Below are positions 47,107 to 57,934 of a DNA stretch of 64,000 nucleotides, piece after piece (positions within the stretch are counted from its first letter, which is position 1; every line of letters begins with the position of its first letter). The DNA lies in assembly GCF_050908995.1 (NCBI RefSeq), contig NC_135126.1:9858001-9922000 (forward strand). Direction: 5' to 3'. Source of the stretch: Andrena cerasifolii. Lineage: Eukaryota; Arthropoda; Insecta; Hymenoptera; Andrenidae. Position numbers and translations under genes: made by a program. The notes below the pieces were generated by a model. It was not told the origin of the DNA. It was given only the letters and a program-made list of their open reading frames with translations, and ran no database searches.

Positions 47107-48912
47107 GTGGCAAGAATAGTGCTGCTAATGGTGCTTTGGCAATGTTATTATCGTCCTCCTAACAACACAATGGAGGAACCGGCGAAGAAGAAACAACGTA
47201 TCGAAAACAATGAAGTCGAAAGGGATACATTGTCAGATATCGAGCAGTTCCAGAACAGCCTGTTGGCGCAATGCCTGTGCAACATACCTGAGAGTAGTCT
47301 GCGCAAACCGTTTACTAGCACAGCGGTGGAAGCTGCTGACGGCACCTTTCGAGCTACGCAATTGTCGGAGTGGGAACCTGATCAAACTTTAGAATTTTTA
47401 AGTGCTTTACAGCTTTTGTTCGATTTGGCTATCAAGCAAAACACCAGAGGCGTGATGTGTAGAAGGGTGGTGGATGTTTGTGATGCGCTGGCGCGAAACG
47501 AGCATGGCATTATAGATCAGATGATTGACCTGTCGTGTACAACAAACAAATTCATATCATACGCCGCTAGCAGAGTTCTCGCGTCATTTTTTATTGTAAC
47601 AAAGGAAAGTATCGAGGCGGCATGGCTAGAAAGACTGACGCAATCGTTAGTTAATACTCATTCTCCAAGTCAAATGCTGTTTACTTTGGACGTTGTAAAA
47701 AGAGTTGTAGAACATAAGGACTGTAGTGGTCATCCTCTAGAGGATACAGAGAGCTTAGTACCACCATCGAATTGTAATATGTTAACAATATCGGACGCAG
47801 AAAGTTTTGATAGTACACCTGTGAAAGCGATGTGTGTTAAAGCATTAGAGTCTAAATGGACTATACTAGTATCAAAGTTTGATACCATCCTTAGTTCGTA
47901 TACGCCTCAACACGAATCAGTTGTCATCACGTTCCTTGATCTGTGGGAGTCAATTATTTCAGTAAAAGCCAACTTGTCTGTCATCGACACCAAACTTTTC
48001 TATTCTCAATTGGATAACCTTGTCCTTCTTTTGAACGCCAATGTTCCCGGTGTGATTTGGAGACACCTTCTCGGTCTATTTAACGAAGTATTATGTTATG
48101 GAAGCACTCTGGCATTGCAAGATGTACTTCCAGACGAGCCCTGCTCTCTTGCCCACTTAATCGTACGCGCTGTAAAAGATTGGAGGTTGTTAGACGCTCT
48201 ACCATATAGGCATGGTTCAGGAAGATTTGGAGGAGGTTCAGGAGACGGTGATCGTCCCCTTCTACAAAAGATCGTGCTTCTAGTTTTAAAGAGCGTTGCT
48301 GTAACTGTTAAAGAAACGCGCAGCGATTCTAGTGACTCCTCCTTGGGCTCCGAGGCCGAAGACCTTGATGCTGATATGGCAGTTATAGAGAGAAGTATAA
48401 GGGAGGTTTTGAGACAGTTGGATCAATGCGTAAAAACACTAATGCCGTTTCATCCTGAAATGCCTCTGTCGCAGTGGGTGGTGCAAATGTTTCACGATCA
48501 AGATGATTTCCTGATAGAAGGCATGGTATGTTGTTTGGACGTAGCAGTCGGCCTGTTTTATAGGGGACCTCCGCAAAATGATCTTGGTCATATGCTCAGT
48601 CCGACCTTAACTTTCGTACAATTTATACACGCCGTATCGCACGATCCAGATGTTCTGCTAGATTTACTTGTCAGTAATGAGACCTGCTTCTTATTATACT
48701 TATTGAGATTCTTGAAGTACGTGAAACGAAATTGGACAGAGTTTGTCTCTTGTTGTGGCAGGGAGCTAGATGATACCATGACAATATTGATAAGACTTCG
48801 TTTAGCAATTGATAGATTAGTGTCTAAAGCTCTGTTCCCTTATAACATAAATCCAGTTCTACGTTTGTTAGAAAAATGCGAGTCCTTCTATGAAGGCAAT
48901 ATAGAGAATTAA
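47107..48912 (+). CDS. lin: Lines homologue, intronless, about 580-601 aa
   Basis: Homologue of Drosophila Lines and human LINS1, a protein that moves to the nucleus and modulates Wingless/Wnt and Hedgehog output in epithelial patterning. The coding region is a single exon. The Met at 47170 (MEEPAKKKQRIENN) starts with a basic KKKQR cluster that could serve as a nuclear localisation signal and is the more natural start; the Met at 47107 adds a hydrophobic 21-residue leader that may simply be 5' UTR read-through. The protein is alpha-helical with the LINES_N region through residues ~90-330 and the conserved LINES_C block near the end: SNETCFLLYLLRFLKYVKRNW, comparable to the SSETCFLEYFVRYLKLL region of LINS1. 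An acidic/serine stretch (SDSSDSSLGSEAEDLDAD) lies near residue 420. Confidence 0.85.
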   Translation: MARIVLLMVLWQCYYRPPNNTMEEPAKKKQRIENNEVERDTLSDIEQFQNSLLAQCLCNIPESSLRKPFTSTAVEAADGTFRATQLSEWEPDQTLEFLSALQLLFDLAIKQNTRGVMCRRVVDVCDALARNEHGIIDQMIDLSCTTNKFISYAASRVLASFFIVTKESIEAAWLERLTQSLVNTHSPSQMLFTLDVVKRVVEHKDCSGHPLEDTESLVPPSNCNMLTISDAESFDSTPVKAMCVKALESKWTILVSKFDTILSSYTPQHESVVITFLDLWESIISVKANLSVIDTKLFYSQLDNLVLLLNANVPGVIWRHLLGLFNEVLCYGSTLALQDVLPDEPCSLAHLIVRAVKDWRLLDALPYRHGSGRFGGGSGDGDRPLLQKIVLLVLKSVAVTVKETRSDSSDSSLGSEAEDLDADMAVIERSIREVLRQLDQCVKTLMPFHPEMPLSQWVVQMFHDQDDFLIEGMVCCLDVAVGLFYRGPPQNDLGHMLSPTLTFVQFIHAVSHDPDVLLDLLVSNETCFLLYLLRFLKYVKRNWTEFVSCCGRELDDTMTILIRLRLAIDRLVSKALFPYNINPVLRLLEKCESFYEGNIEN

Positions 48913-50345
48913 TTGATTGTATGATAAGCGTGAGGTTCAAAATTCAAAGTGGCTCGATTGATATGTACAAACTGTAAGAATGGAAGAGAAGTTTGTTGAC
49001 TGGCTTGTTTTATCAGCCAGAAAATATTACGAAATTGTACAGTCTCATTAACTTGATTTTGAAAAACGACTGAATTAAGATATTGACTCGTGTAGTATTG
49101 ACTACTTAGATTAATGGTAGAAGAATGCGAGGAGAAGGTTTTTTATTTATTATATGTAGCAAAATTCTATTCGTTCAGAGATCCTATCAAATTTCTACCG
49201 AAAAATAATATTTTGCGTTTCATGGTCGAAGTATAAATGGGTTGAAGTAGTACAAACGTTAGCTAAAATTATATGCTTCACGATGAAATTGCACTTTTAT
49301 GGTGCTATGAAACTATATTTGCCAAAGCACCATTGGGAATAAATTAAAATTGTATACTATTAGAATAATATTTATGTGTATACATAAAACTAAATGTACA
49401 ATTTGCCAGTCGAATAGAATTCTGTAAGTTGAATTCTAATGCGCACAATTATATATATTAAATAGGTATTTCTGTACATTATCTCGTTAAATTTACAGAG
49501 GAAAGATATTGGATCTTAAAAGCAGTCTTTTATCTTTTAAAAGTGCACGGTATTAAAGCATTCGTACACATCTGTGTATTAAATTTATAAATTGTCCTTT
49601 CAATTCCATGGCAGAGGCATTAGTAAAATATTTAACTTTACGATTTGTTAATTGAAAGTATGTGAACAAATTCGACTGAGTTTGTTACTTAATTGACATT
49701 GTAAGAAGATTTTTAAGTCTCTTTTATCTTGTCCGTATACTTATATGCGTATACAGATGTACAATTGAATAATGTCTGTCGAGGCAGAACATTGTTATAT
49801 TATATTGCCATGATTTATTAACATTGTATAAATAACAATATTGTATAATACCGAAAGCATCTACACAAATGCAAAGTTACTGGCAAATATTCGAAGTCGA
49901 CACTGAAATTTATGCCAGTATTAATAAATTATTTGATCCCCATGGCAATCATTGCCCCTAAGTTAAAGTTAAGAGCAATATTTGCCATGGATATTTTGGT
50001 ATACCCGACGAATTAAAATATTTGTATATAACAATTGTAATGTTAATTACCCGTTACTTTAAGATTAACTCTGTAAGTATCATACATGTAATACACTAAA
50101 AATCTACATATTTTTACTTTTATAATCACGGTGTAATTTTATTTCACATCTCCCATCGCGGATTCTCGCAATAACTTTCTAAATTTCCCATGCGATACAA
50201 CAAATGTAAACTACGACGAATAGATTATATACAAAAATATATAATTTATTATAACTAGTCGGTATTTATTTTTTTCTCTTTTAATAAATTGTAAAGGCAA
50301 AATATTTTTAAACTTAAAACGAACTGGTCGGCATTGTAGGCTTCA
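48913..50345 (+). other. Lines 3' UTR and downstream AT-rich DNA
   Basis: No coding frame. Very AT-rich with several poly(A)-type signals (for example AATAAA near 49338 and AATAAATTG near 50283); probably the Lines 3' UTR followed by intergenic DNA. Confidence 0.4.
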
Positions 50346-50523
50346 TATAATGCGACATCTATTGCCATTTACCATGTATTACTATTTCCGTAGATTGCGT
50401 ATAGATGAAAAAATCATATGGTATTGTGACAGTGTATGCGTATACGGTAACCGAAGTTATCGTATGCAGGGGGACCAAGCCGTCTTTGTTTGGCTGAAGT
50501 TTTCCCGTTTAGTTAGCACCGTA

Positions 50524-50971
50524 TTGGTAGGAGGCGCTAGGTACATCACACACACATACCTACGTGTATCAGTGAGCACGACACACAACCTTTCGACGTT
50601 GGTGAAATGTTACCATGACGACCGTCGTCATTTAGAAATGTTTGGCGCAGACACGAGGAAGTGTCCTCACTTTCCCTGGTTTACCCTTTCTAAGGCCGTC
50701 TGACCATGGATTGTCGCGTCAGTGACGCGTATGCAGCAGATAGAAGGATATACAAAGCAATTGAATATATTTTCTTTTCCTAAGAAAAGAAGAAATATTC
50801 AATTTCAATGTTTATCCTTCTATCTGCTGCATACGTGTCGCTGGCGCGACGATCCGTGGACAGGTTTTAAAGTAAACGGTACATTACACGTATACACATA
50901 CACATACGTCCCGATTCACACCAATTCACACATTCACAGTTTAGTACGCACCTCATTGGTAGGAGGCGCTA
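50524..50971. repeat. Direct repeat pair ATTGGTAGGAGGCGCTA flanking a hairpin
   Basis: ATTGGTAGGAGGCGCTA occurs at about 50523-50539 and again at about 50955-50971, each preceded by a related GTTTAGTxxGCACC block. The pair brackets the 50700-50863 hairpin. The upstream copy is followed by an AC-rich stretch (ACACACACATACCTACG) and the downstream copy is preceded by one (ACACATACACATACG). Function unknown. Confidence 0.7.
50700..50863. repeat. Near-perfect long hairpin, ~80-bp stem and 4-nt loop
   Basis: The arm CGTATGCAGCAGATAGAAGG.. pairs with its complement ..CCTTCTATCTGCTGCATACG across a 4-nt loop (CTAA near 50786). Pairing continues outward through GTCGCGTCAGTGACG / CGTCGCTGGCGCGAC and CTGACCATGGAT / ATCCGTGGACAG, with roughly one mismatch per eight bases. 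It may be a compact foldback transposon or a source of long hairpin RNA. Confidence 0.75.
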
Positions 50972-51045
50972 CAAACTCTGCTTCAACTTTCGTAAGAGGG
51001 AAGCTTGGCCCCCCTGGTGCCACCTCTGAAGTAACAACTTCGTGA

Positions 51046-52020
51046 AAGAACTGTGACTTGTGTTGCGCACTGTATGTTTAAAAACGGTAACTCTGAGAAC
51101 CATATTCCACCGATTCATACAGGTCGGTAAAGTTAATAGACATGAAAAATAACTGCCCCTGCTAAGAAAAATGAAAACACTGCAAATGAAGAATTGCATA
51201 CTAAATTACTTTTCCATTACTAAATAAACGAAATCGATCCAAATACGATCGCATTCTTTATCCTTATCACCGACCCACGGTAAAAAGTATCTCTTACCTC
51301 GCCATAATTGGTTTCAACACAGACGAGGTACAGCATAGACCTATCACCTTAGAGATGTTCGTGTCGCCACCCAAACTGTATTACCGACCCATAATTTGAG
51401 GTCTGAATGTAGTGGCATCTGCTCATGAACAGCGTTCAACTCAGCAACTACTCTGACATGTGTTGAAAGGCTGAAAGGTGTTTGCGTACTTGTGTACGTG
51501 TGACTCGTTTAGAGAGAGAGTTTGGCACAGGTAGGCTTTTGCTACGCTATGCTTTGGCTCGGTTTGTCAACGACTCACGCCGATTTTTCTCCGAAAATCC
51601 ATTTCAGGGATCAAGACACTATGAAGCACAAAAATGGTATTTCTTCAAAGCCCATGCAAGCTATAAGTTGCAAGATGACATTGTTTATTAGTACTTTGCG
51701 TGTAGTAGAACCTTTTCACGTATCGTACGCCGAAAAGTATTAAAAATTCACGCTGTTACTGACATTCCCGCAAGATTCTAATGCACTTTTGAAGTAATAA
51801 TAATTGGATATTACTGGCTACGAGTATTAGTTTATGGCCAACACTAAAATTTACAGTAAAATCTAATTCTTAAAAGACTCGCAGAAGGTTGCATGATGCA
51901 CGAGTGTCGTGGTGTGCATGGATGCAACTGCAAGTCGAGTTACTTTTGAAACCCGCATTGGGAAATAAAATTTTGTCTAGCGCTGAGAAATTCATCGGTT
52001 CAGTGAAGTGTGTGCACGTC
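51046..52020. other. Intergenic, nothing recognised
   Basis: No supported gene. Overlapping ORFs at 51482-51743 lie in two frames and have no similarity I can recognise. Confidence 0.4.
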
Positions 52021-52026
52021 ATAGTT

Positions 52027-52250
52027 CATATTGTCTCGTGATTTCTCAATTCGCGCATAAATTTCATCGATTACTGGACCATGTGGGAGGCCTTTTAACA
52101 GGATTCCATTTAGATATACCCGTTACCTAGAAGACTTTTTCAGAAACTGAAGGACGTTTAAAAACAGGAAGTGCTTCTGTAATCGTGTGCAATGCGATTG
52201 TAGAGTCAGTGCCTGTGCCTGCCAAAAAGTGTTTCATAGAGTACCGTGGT
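52027..52250. repeat. Diverged copy 1 of 'TCATCGATTACTGGAC' repeat family
   Basis: Contains ATTTCTCAATTCGCGCATAA, TTCATCGATTACTGGACCAT and GTGCAATGCGATTGTAGAGT, in the same order as in the copies near 53.86, 54.23 and 54.74 kb. The GCGATTGTAGAGTCAGTG block is also the beginning of the hairpin modules in the 1,709-bp array further right. Confidence 0.7.
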
Positions 52251-52734
52251 TCTATCGTATACTTCGTCGATCTTAGTAACTAAGGGGGAGAAACAAGTAT
52301 GTCACTCATATTTCTCCAAATATTCCTGCAACTATTCATTTACACCAAGTTCCACTAAAATGTATTTATTCATTATAAATAATACTAGATGATATGTATA
52401 AGCATTAACATTAATGTATCGAACAATTAAACATTGAGAATAAAAGAGAATTCATTCGGCGTAGAAAATCATTTGCAAATTCAAGATCAAATGTTACTAA
52501 TTGCTTGATATCTCAAGTTCTATCGATCAAAGTTAATAATAATTTCTACTGGGCGGTTAGGGTAAATGTTGTTAACATTATTTGTCATAGCAATAGCCAA
52601 TGGAACGTATATTTTAGCAGAAAATCCATTTTTGCCGAAGAATTCGTTGGATTTCGCAATTGTAATTAACCGTCGACCTTGTTTTGATCGGGAGACATCG
52701 TTCCTCGAAGTCTAGATAAGGAGCTCACAGAGCT

Positions 52735-52945
52735 TCATGTACTCAGTCGTCGTCGGTCTTCCGGGCCTGGAGGACCTCCGGGGACCCTGCAGTTGCCGAG
52801 CTACCTGGACCTACTGGACTTCCTGGACTTCCTGGACTTCCTGGACTTGCTGAGGACCTGGTCAGGGTTTCAACTCGGGTCCATCCCCCTCCCCCCGATG
52901 CAGCCGAGCCACCTGGAGAGGCGGATTCAGGAGCCTTTCTTGGAG
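52735..52945 (-). pseudogene. Collagen-like Gly-X-Y fragment (possible)
   Basis: On the reverse strand the 9-bp tandem repeat at about 52800-52850 encodes GSPGSPGSPVGPGSS, preceded by SPGGSAASGGGG, in one continuous frame. A different frame just downstream reads PGGPPGPED. The triplet pattern with a frame change suggests a broken collagen-like fragment, but it could equally be chance translation of a GC-rich tandem repeat. Confidence 0.25.
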
Positions 52946-53054
52946 GGGGCGAAATATGTAAAAGTACATAAGTACATTTTTTAACCCTCTTTCACAAGAT
53001 TTAAAATTTGCTTGTAACTTATGTTTTAATATCTCAATCTGATACTGTAACCTA

Positions 53055-53168
53055 AATAATTAAATTCACATTAATTATAATTCTGTATAAATAATTAAAT
53101 TCACATTAATTATAATTCTGTATAAATAATTAAATTCACATTAATTATTTATACAGAATTATACACAA
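53055..53168. repeat. 35-bp tandem repeat with inverted end
   Basis: Three copies of a 35-bp unit starting AATAATTAAATTCACATTAA at 53055, 53090 and 53125. The last copy runs into the inverted sequence TATTTATACAGAATTATA, complementary to the TATAATTCTGTATAAATA of the other units. Confidence 0.85.
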
Positions 53169-53239
53169 TGTCATAATATTTTCTATTTTATTACTCTTGG
53201 GGGGGGGGGCGATCTGCAGAGATAGCAGTGCAACTTTTC

Positions 53240-53490
53240 AACTCGTTCAATCTTTCTACATGCTACCGAATAAAACGATTATATATATATATGTATTAAA
53301 TTCTAGATAAAAGTTTTAGTATCGCGTTTTAAACATTCTAAACAATTTTTCTTTAATTTCACAATCATTCGAGATGCTTAATGTTTTGCATGCAAGTTAC
53401 GCTTCTCAAGTTTAAATATTTCATATGAGTTTTATGAATCTTCTCTTATTAATAGTTATTACATTCGAGTCATTAGATTTTCTGAATAAA
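53240..53490. repeat. Duplicated block, copy 1 (partner at 55240-55590)
   Basis: About 250 bp sharing TTTTAGTATCGCGTTT, AAACATTCTAAAC, TTTAATTTCACAATCATTC and ATTACATTCGAGTCATTAGA with 55240-55590 in the same order. The partner carries additional insertions. Confidence 0.75.
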
Positions 53491-53854
53491 ACATAAATAG
53501 GCAGTCTCTCTACGGGCCTCGAAACGCTGCGACCTCCTCGTAGTGAGACCTGGTAATTGGTGAGAACAGAGCCGATGCGATTGCTGCGATTGTCAAATAT
53601 CCTAAATAAGTAGATAGATACAAGAATTTCTTTAAATAGTAATACTTTGATATAATGTAAAAATAAATGTAACTCGAAATGTTTGAATAAATCATTCCTT
53701 CCCTTCCTTCCACATGTATAAATATATAAAATAAAGTAATGTGGAATTCTCAAGATATGTGAAATAATGGAGTTCAATAACGACGTTCACCAAAGTCGGA
53801 GGACGGATCGGACGGATGAACATTTAAAATGCCATGGTATACCTATCTTAATGT

Positions 53855-54000
53855 ATTATTTCCATCGATTACTGGAATATGTGGGAGGTCGATCGTCCAG
53901 ATTCTACTGCAATACACTAAAAATAAGTATCTGGAAGACTTTTTTGAAAACACTGTACTCGAGTCCGATCACATCTCCTCAACTTTGAAAGACATATATG
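53855..54000. repeat. Diverged copy 2 of 'TCATCGATTACTGGAC' family
   Basis: Shorter copy containing CCATCGATTACTGGAATATG, TACACTAAAAATAAGTATCT and ACTCGAGTCCGATCACATCT, matching the order of blocks in the 54.2 and 54.7 kb copies. Confidence 0.65.
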
Positions 54001-54227
54001 TATACATAGAAAGAGCAGGGTGCATGGCTGCAGCTGCGAAAAGTACATATTTCGCAATGGACATTGCGATATAGAATTATTTCCGGCCTTTGTGAAATTT
54101 CAACTTCCATGGGAAACAGTTGAGGTCGACAGCAACCTCTACCAATGTGACAACATTCACGAAAGGTGTAAGCTGACAGTTCGACTTCAACCGCGGCAGC
54201 GATCGGATCAGTGAATGTACCTGCATA

Positions 54228-54741
54228 TTATTTCGTGATTTCTCGATTCGTGCATCAATTCCATCGATTACTGGACTATGTATGAGGCCGTTTAACAAGA
54301 TTCTGCTGCATTACACTCAATACCAAGATGCCTTTATGGAAACATTTTACGCGAGCCCGAACACTACTTCCCACTGCTGAGAGATGTTTAGAAATGTGAT
54401 GTGCTTTTGTGACCGCGTGCAATGCGATTTTAGAGTCAGTACATATTTCGCGATAAAGTATTTCATAGAGCACTGTGTGGACGCGAGTGCAGAGTCAATG
54501 TTTTGCGCATACAGAACTATTTAAGTGAAAGCACCGGTGCTCTAAGTGATTTTTCATCGTGGAATTACTGTGTCTACATAAAATTATTTCTGGCCTTGAC
54601 GAATTTCCAGTTAGCTGGGAGTCGGTCGAGCGCCATAACACCGCCAACAACCCCTACGTCACAACATTGCCAAGCGGTGTCACCTCTGTCAGTTCGACTT
54701 TACTCGCGACGGTGATCGCATCAGTGAGTGCGTGTACATAT
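54228..54741. repeat. Copy 3 of the ~514-bp tandem family
   Basis: Begins TATTTCGTGATTTCTCGATT and continues through CCATCGATTACTGGACTATG, GTGCAATGCGATTTTAGAGT and a hairpin module with AGCACCGGTGCT near 54533. The next copy begins 514 bp later. Confidence 0.78.
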
Positions 54742-55250
54742 TATTTCGTGATTTCTCGATTCCTGCATAAATTTCATCGATAACTGGACTATGTGGGAGA
54801 TCGTTCAACGAGATTCCACTACATTACACTCAGTACCTAGAGGACTATTTTGGAAACGCTTTACTCGAGTCCGAACACATCTTTCCACTGTTGAGATATG
54901 TTTAAAAACATGAACTGCTTTTGTAATCGTGTGCAATGCGATTGTAGAATCAGTGCTTATTTCGCGATAAAGTATTCGATAGTGCACAGTGGCCCTGCGT
55001 ATTAGTAATGTGAACGCGAACGTAAAGTCAGTGTTTTAACGCATCTAGAATTAATTCAGAGCACCAGTGCTCCTATTGCTTTTTCATCGCGAAAGTAACG
55101 TGACATATTTGGAAGTGTGACACATTCTATGGGGTACTGACCCTGCAACTGCTGGACATTCGCCTGCAGATCGAATAGCTACTGCTAAAAGGGGATGCTT
55201 GTCAGTGAGACTATTTTCAACGAACGGTGAGTGATACTTTTTCATTCTTT
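54742..55250. repeat. Copy 4 of the ~514-bp tandem family
   Basis: Same block order as copy 3: TATTTCGTGATTTCTCGATT, TTCATCGATAACTGGACTAT, GTGCAATGCGATTGTAGAAT, GAGCACCAGTGCTC near 55060, TTTTTCATCGCGAAAGTAA, and ends with GAACGGTGAGTGAT near 55223, a block also present in every 1,709-bp unit. Confidence 0.78.
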
Positions 55251-55595
55251 GAATTTTTCTGTATGCTATCGAACATAATGATTACTGTAGCGAGCATAGT
55301 GACCACGAATACGTACTTAGTACTCGCGAATAGTAAAATTTAATGCGTGTACTTCCAAATGTTTAATACACGTAGAAAAATACAATGAATAAATTTTAAA
55401 TTCGCGATAGGAGTTTTAATATCGCGTTTCAAACATTCTAAACTTCTTTTCTTTAATTTCACAATCATTCCGGATGCTTAATGTATCGAATACGAGTTAC
55501 ATTTCTGAAGTTGAACTCTTTCGTGTGAGTTCTTTCAAATCTTCTCTCTTAACGGTAATTACATTCGAGTCATTAGATTCTCTTAATAAACAATG
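55251..55595. repeat. Duplicated block, copy 2 (partner at 53240-53490)
   Basis: Matches 53240-53490 with an interposed segment around 55290-55380. Placement after GGTGAGT-containing sequence in both copies suggests that the whole 52-55.6 kb stretch arose by repeated local duplication. Confidence 0.7.
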
Positions 55596-57240
55596 ACAGT
55601 AATTTTTGGTACTACTTGGTTATTATGCTCGCTAGTTTTGCTTGCCCGTTGCATGTGCTAAATATTAAGACACACTGGTAGTAATATTACGAGAAATCAA
55701 AAATTGCCACTCTTACCACCTGATATCTCGACCTCAAATGGTCCCTTTATAAAATAACAGTATAATAATAAATGACTGCCGCCAAAGTGGCTGCTATATG
55801 AACTTAAATTTCTTTCTCCCTTGCATAAAAATAACTTTAAGCCACTAAACCTACAAATTTTATACATCGCGGAAGAACTTGCACATGTGCTTAGTTTTAA
55901 CTAGCCATAGTCCTAGAGTCCATTAAGTTTTAATTTAAGAACTTTAGTCGTAAGAATTTTTCCAAATTTTCAAAAATGCATTGGTCGAATATGGACCAGA
56001 AATATTTCGTAGAAATGGGTCACTTTCGTAGGTACCTCCGCGTTGGTGTGCCTGGACTTGGTAACGTTTTCCAATGCATTGCGTCTTGCAAAACGTTGTC
56101 AAGCTGAAGCCTACGATCTAGTTTAAGGGTCCAGATCAAGCCAAACTTACATTCGGTGAGTTTGGTTCGGTCTGGACATCTATTCAGAAATGCACTTGCG
56201 TACTTCGAGCGATAAGCTTTTGTTCCGCCTCGTTCTTTTTAAATATAAGAGTGCCAAACACACCCTTCTAGAAATACAATTCGCCTTCGATCACTGATTT
56301 CTATTTCGCGCATGGTGTTCTCGCCCTTCATAGGCCGGCTGTGCTGGGTACAACTTATTACGGCTTTACACAGAGGACCATTGTTAGACGAAGATGTGCG
56401 ACAGTTCTCGTTCTCGGTCACGCTCGCCATGGCTGTGTAAAGTCGTGATATGGAGCATGCCATGTAGAAACGAAATTTCGGTGGATCGAGGGTGAATGTT
56501 CGCGTCGCGCCGCGCCTTTCGGTCCTTTAGTCGTTTAGTCTCTTTTGCAATCTCAATCGGGAGATTCTTAGCTTTCGCATATCCCTCGAAAGTTACGCAA
56601 GTGCATATTTGCAATAGATTATGCCACTAGGGCTCATTGTAAAGAGTGCGATAGGCTAGATTTAAGGGTAGAGGTACGCTTGCTTGTTGAGAGTGACGCC
56701 TTTTACCTTTGCTTTTGCTTACAATTAGCTTCACCGTGCACCGTGTCGTTTCGCATTTAGTATACTTTTACAGACTTGTCATAGTGTATTTTCTATTTCC
56801 TACTTTCAATTCTCTTTTCTTTTTTTCCGGTAATATAATTCGCTCTCGGGAGAGATCTTGAATTAGCACAAGATGCTCGGGCACGATACACTCGCCTGTG
56901 CAAATTGTCGGCTTTGTGATGGGAGCGCGTATTGCAGCTGCATGTGATTTAATTGTGAGGCGGGCTGCTGTGAGTCTGACCCCTCAGGCGCGGCCCCTAG
57001 TGGGGAACTCCCGTTAATGGGGGGCTGGATGAATGGTGGTCGCGTATTAGCGTTTTGTCTGTGCAACTGCAATGCGTGAGTGTATCGAGCAGCTCGAGAT
57101 CTCTCACGACGGCGAATCCGTGTCCGTTTTTCAATTCTTTTTCTATCTCTGCAATGAGATACTTAGCGTCTATTTGTCACTTGAAACCAGTGCAAGTGTG
57201 CCTCTAAAATATGCGAAAGAAATTGTAATGGCATATGTGT
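55596..57240. other. Intergenic, no gene recognised
   Basis: Moderately AT-rich. Short ORFs at 56239-56614 and 56863-57072 on the reverse strand lack similarity. No repeat structure was noticed by eye here. Confidence 0.4.
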
Positions 57241-57291
57241 AGAAAGATCGACGAGAACCTCTCGTCTATCTTTCTTACGCGCGCATGCTAA

Positions 57292-57370
57292 CCCTTTGGA
57301 CTTTAAAGTAAAGTCTTTGGAAATAATTTTAGTAGTTTTTTACCTTATACCGCAATCACAGTCCAAAGGG
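57292..57370. mobile_element. 79-bp piggyBac-like micro-MITE
   Basis: Perfect inverted ends CCCTTTGGACT / AGTCCAAAGGG enclose 57 bp, bordered by CTAA on the left and TTAG on the right. CCCTTTG ends next to a TTAA-like target resemble piggyBac-type elements, although both flanks differ from TTAA by one base. A 15-bp hairpin (GAAAGATCGACGAGA with its near complement) lies just before it at 57243-57275. Confidence 0.55.
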
Positions 57371-57612
57371 TTAGTATAACGAAGTATAGTGTATATGTGT
57401 GCTGCGAAACTTAGAAAATTTAGCCAGGCAAGTCCAGTTTTAAGCGCATCATCGAAACATTCGCCGAGGGATTCGCCGAGGTTTTCTCTGGTGAATTCTT
57501 TAATAAAGAATTCACTAAGAGATTCGTTGCTAGTTTCAGGGAAGAATTAGATCTGGGTTAGGGTTTACTAACACTTTAGAGTAGAATTGGAATTTTTCTG
57601 GCATTCCATGCC

Positions 57613-57872
57613 ATTAGCGCCTGATGAGGCTGCTTCTATTTCCTTTTACAATTCGGAATTATCATGCGCCTAAACAGGCTGCTGTATTTTTTAATTAACA
57701 TTAAAAAGGATGAGACCTGATGATGGTACATTAGAATTAAAAAGCATTAGGCGCCCAAAAAGGCTACTCCTTCCATACATTAAGATTGAAAAACCTTAAA
57801 CGCCCGAAGAGGCCACTCCTTTTTTCTATCAGACAGAATCAGAATTCATTGAGCGCCCAATGTGGCTGCTGG
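57613..57872. repeat. Five dispersed copies of a GCGCC..GGCTGCT module
   Basis: Modules near 57613, 57664, 57744, 57793 and 57846 share ATTxAGCGCCYxAxxxGGCTRCT. The two halves (AGCGCC and GGCTGCT) are nearly complementary, so each copy can form a short hairpin. The spacers are AT-rich and unrelated in length (about 50-80 bp). Confidence 0.6.
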
Positions 57873-57934
57873 AAATTTTTCTCAAAGTCTGAATTGCGTG
57901 ACACCTTGCAATTTAAAGGAAATTTTTTCGAACT

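Noticed and set aside
50700..50863. Canonical microRNA precursor
   Set aside because: The stem is much longer than a typical insect pre-miRNA and extends outward without a defined base; a foldback element or long hairpin RNA is more likely. Small-RNA data would be needed.
50350..51045. ORFs of 117 and 107 codons around the long hairpin
   Set aside because: They run through inverted and direct repeat sequence and have no recognisable protein similarity.
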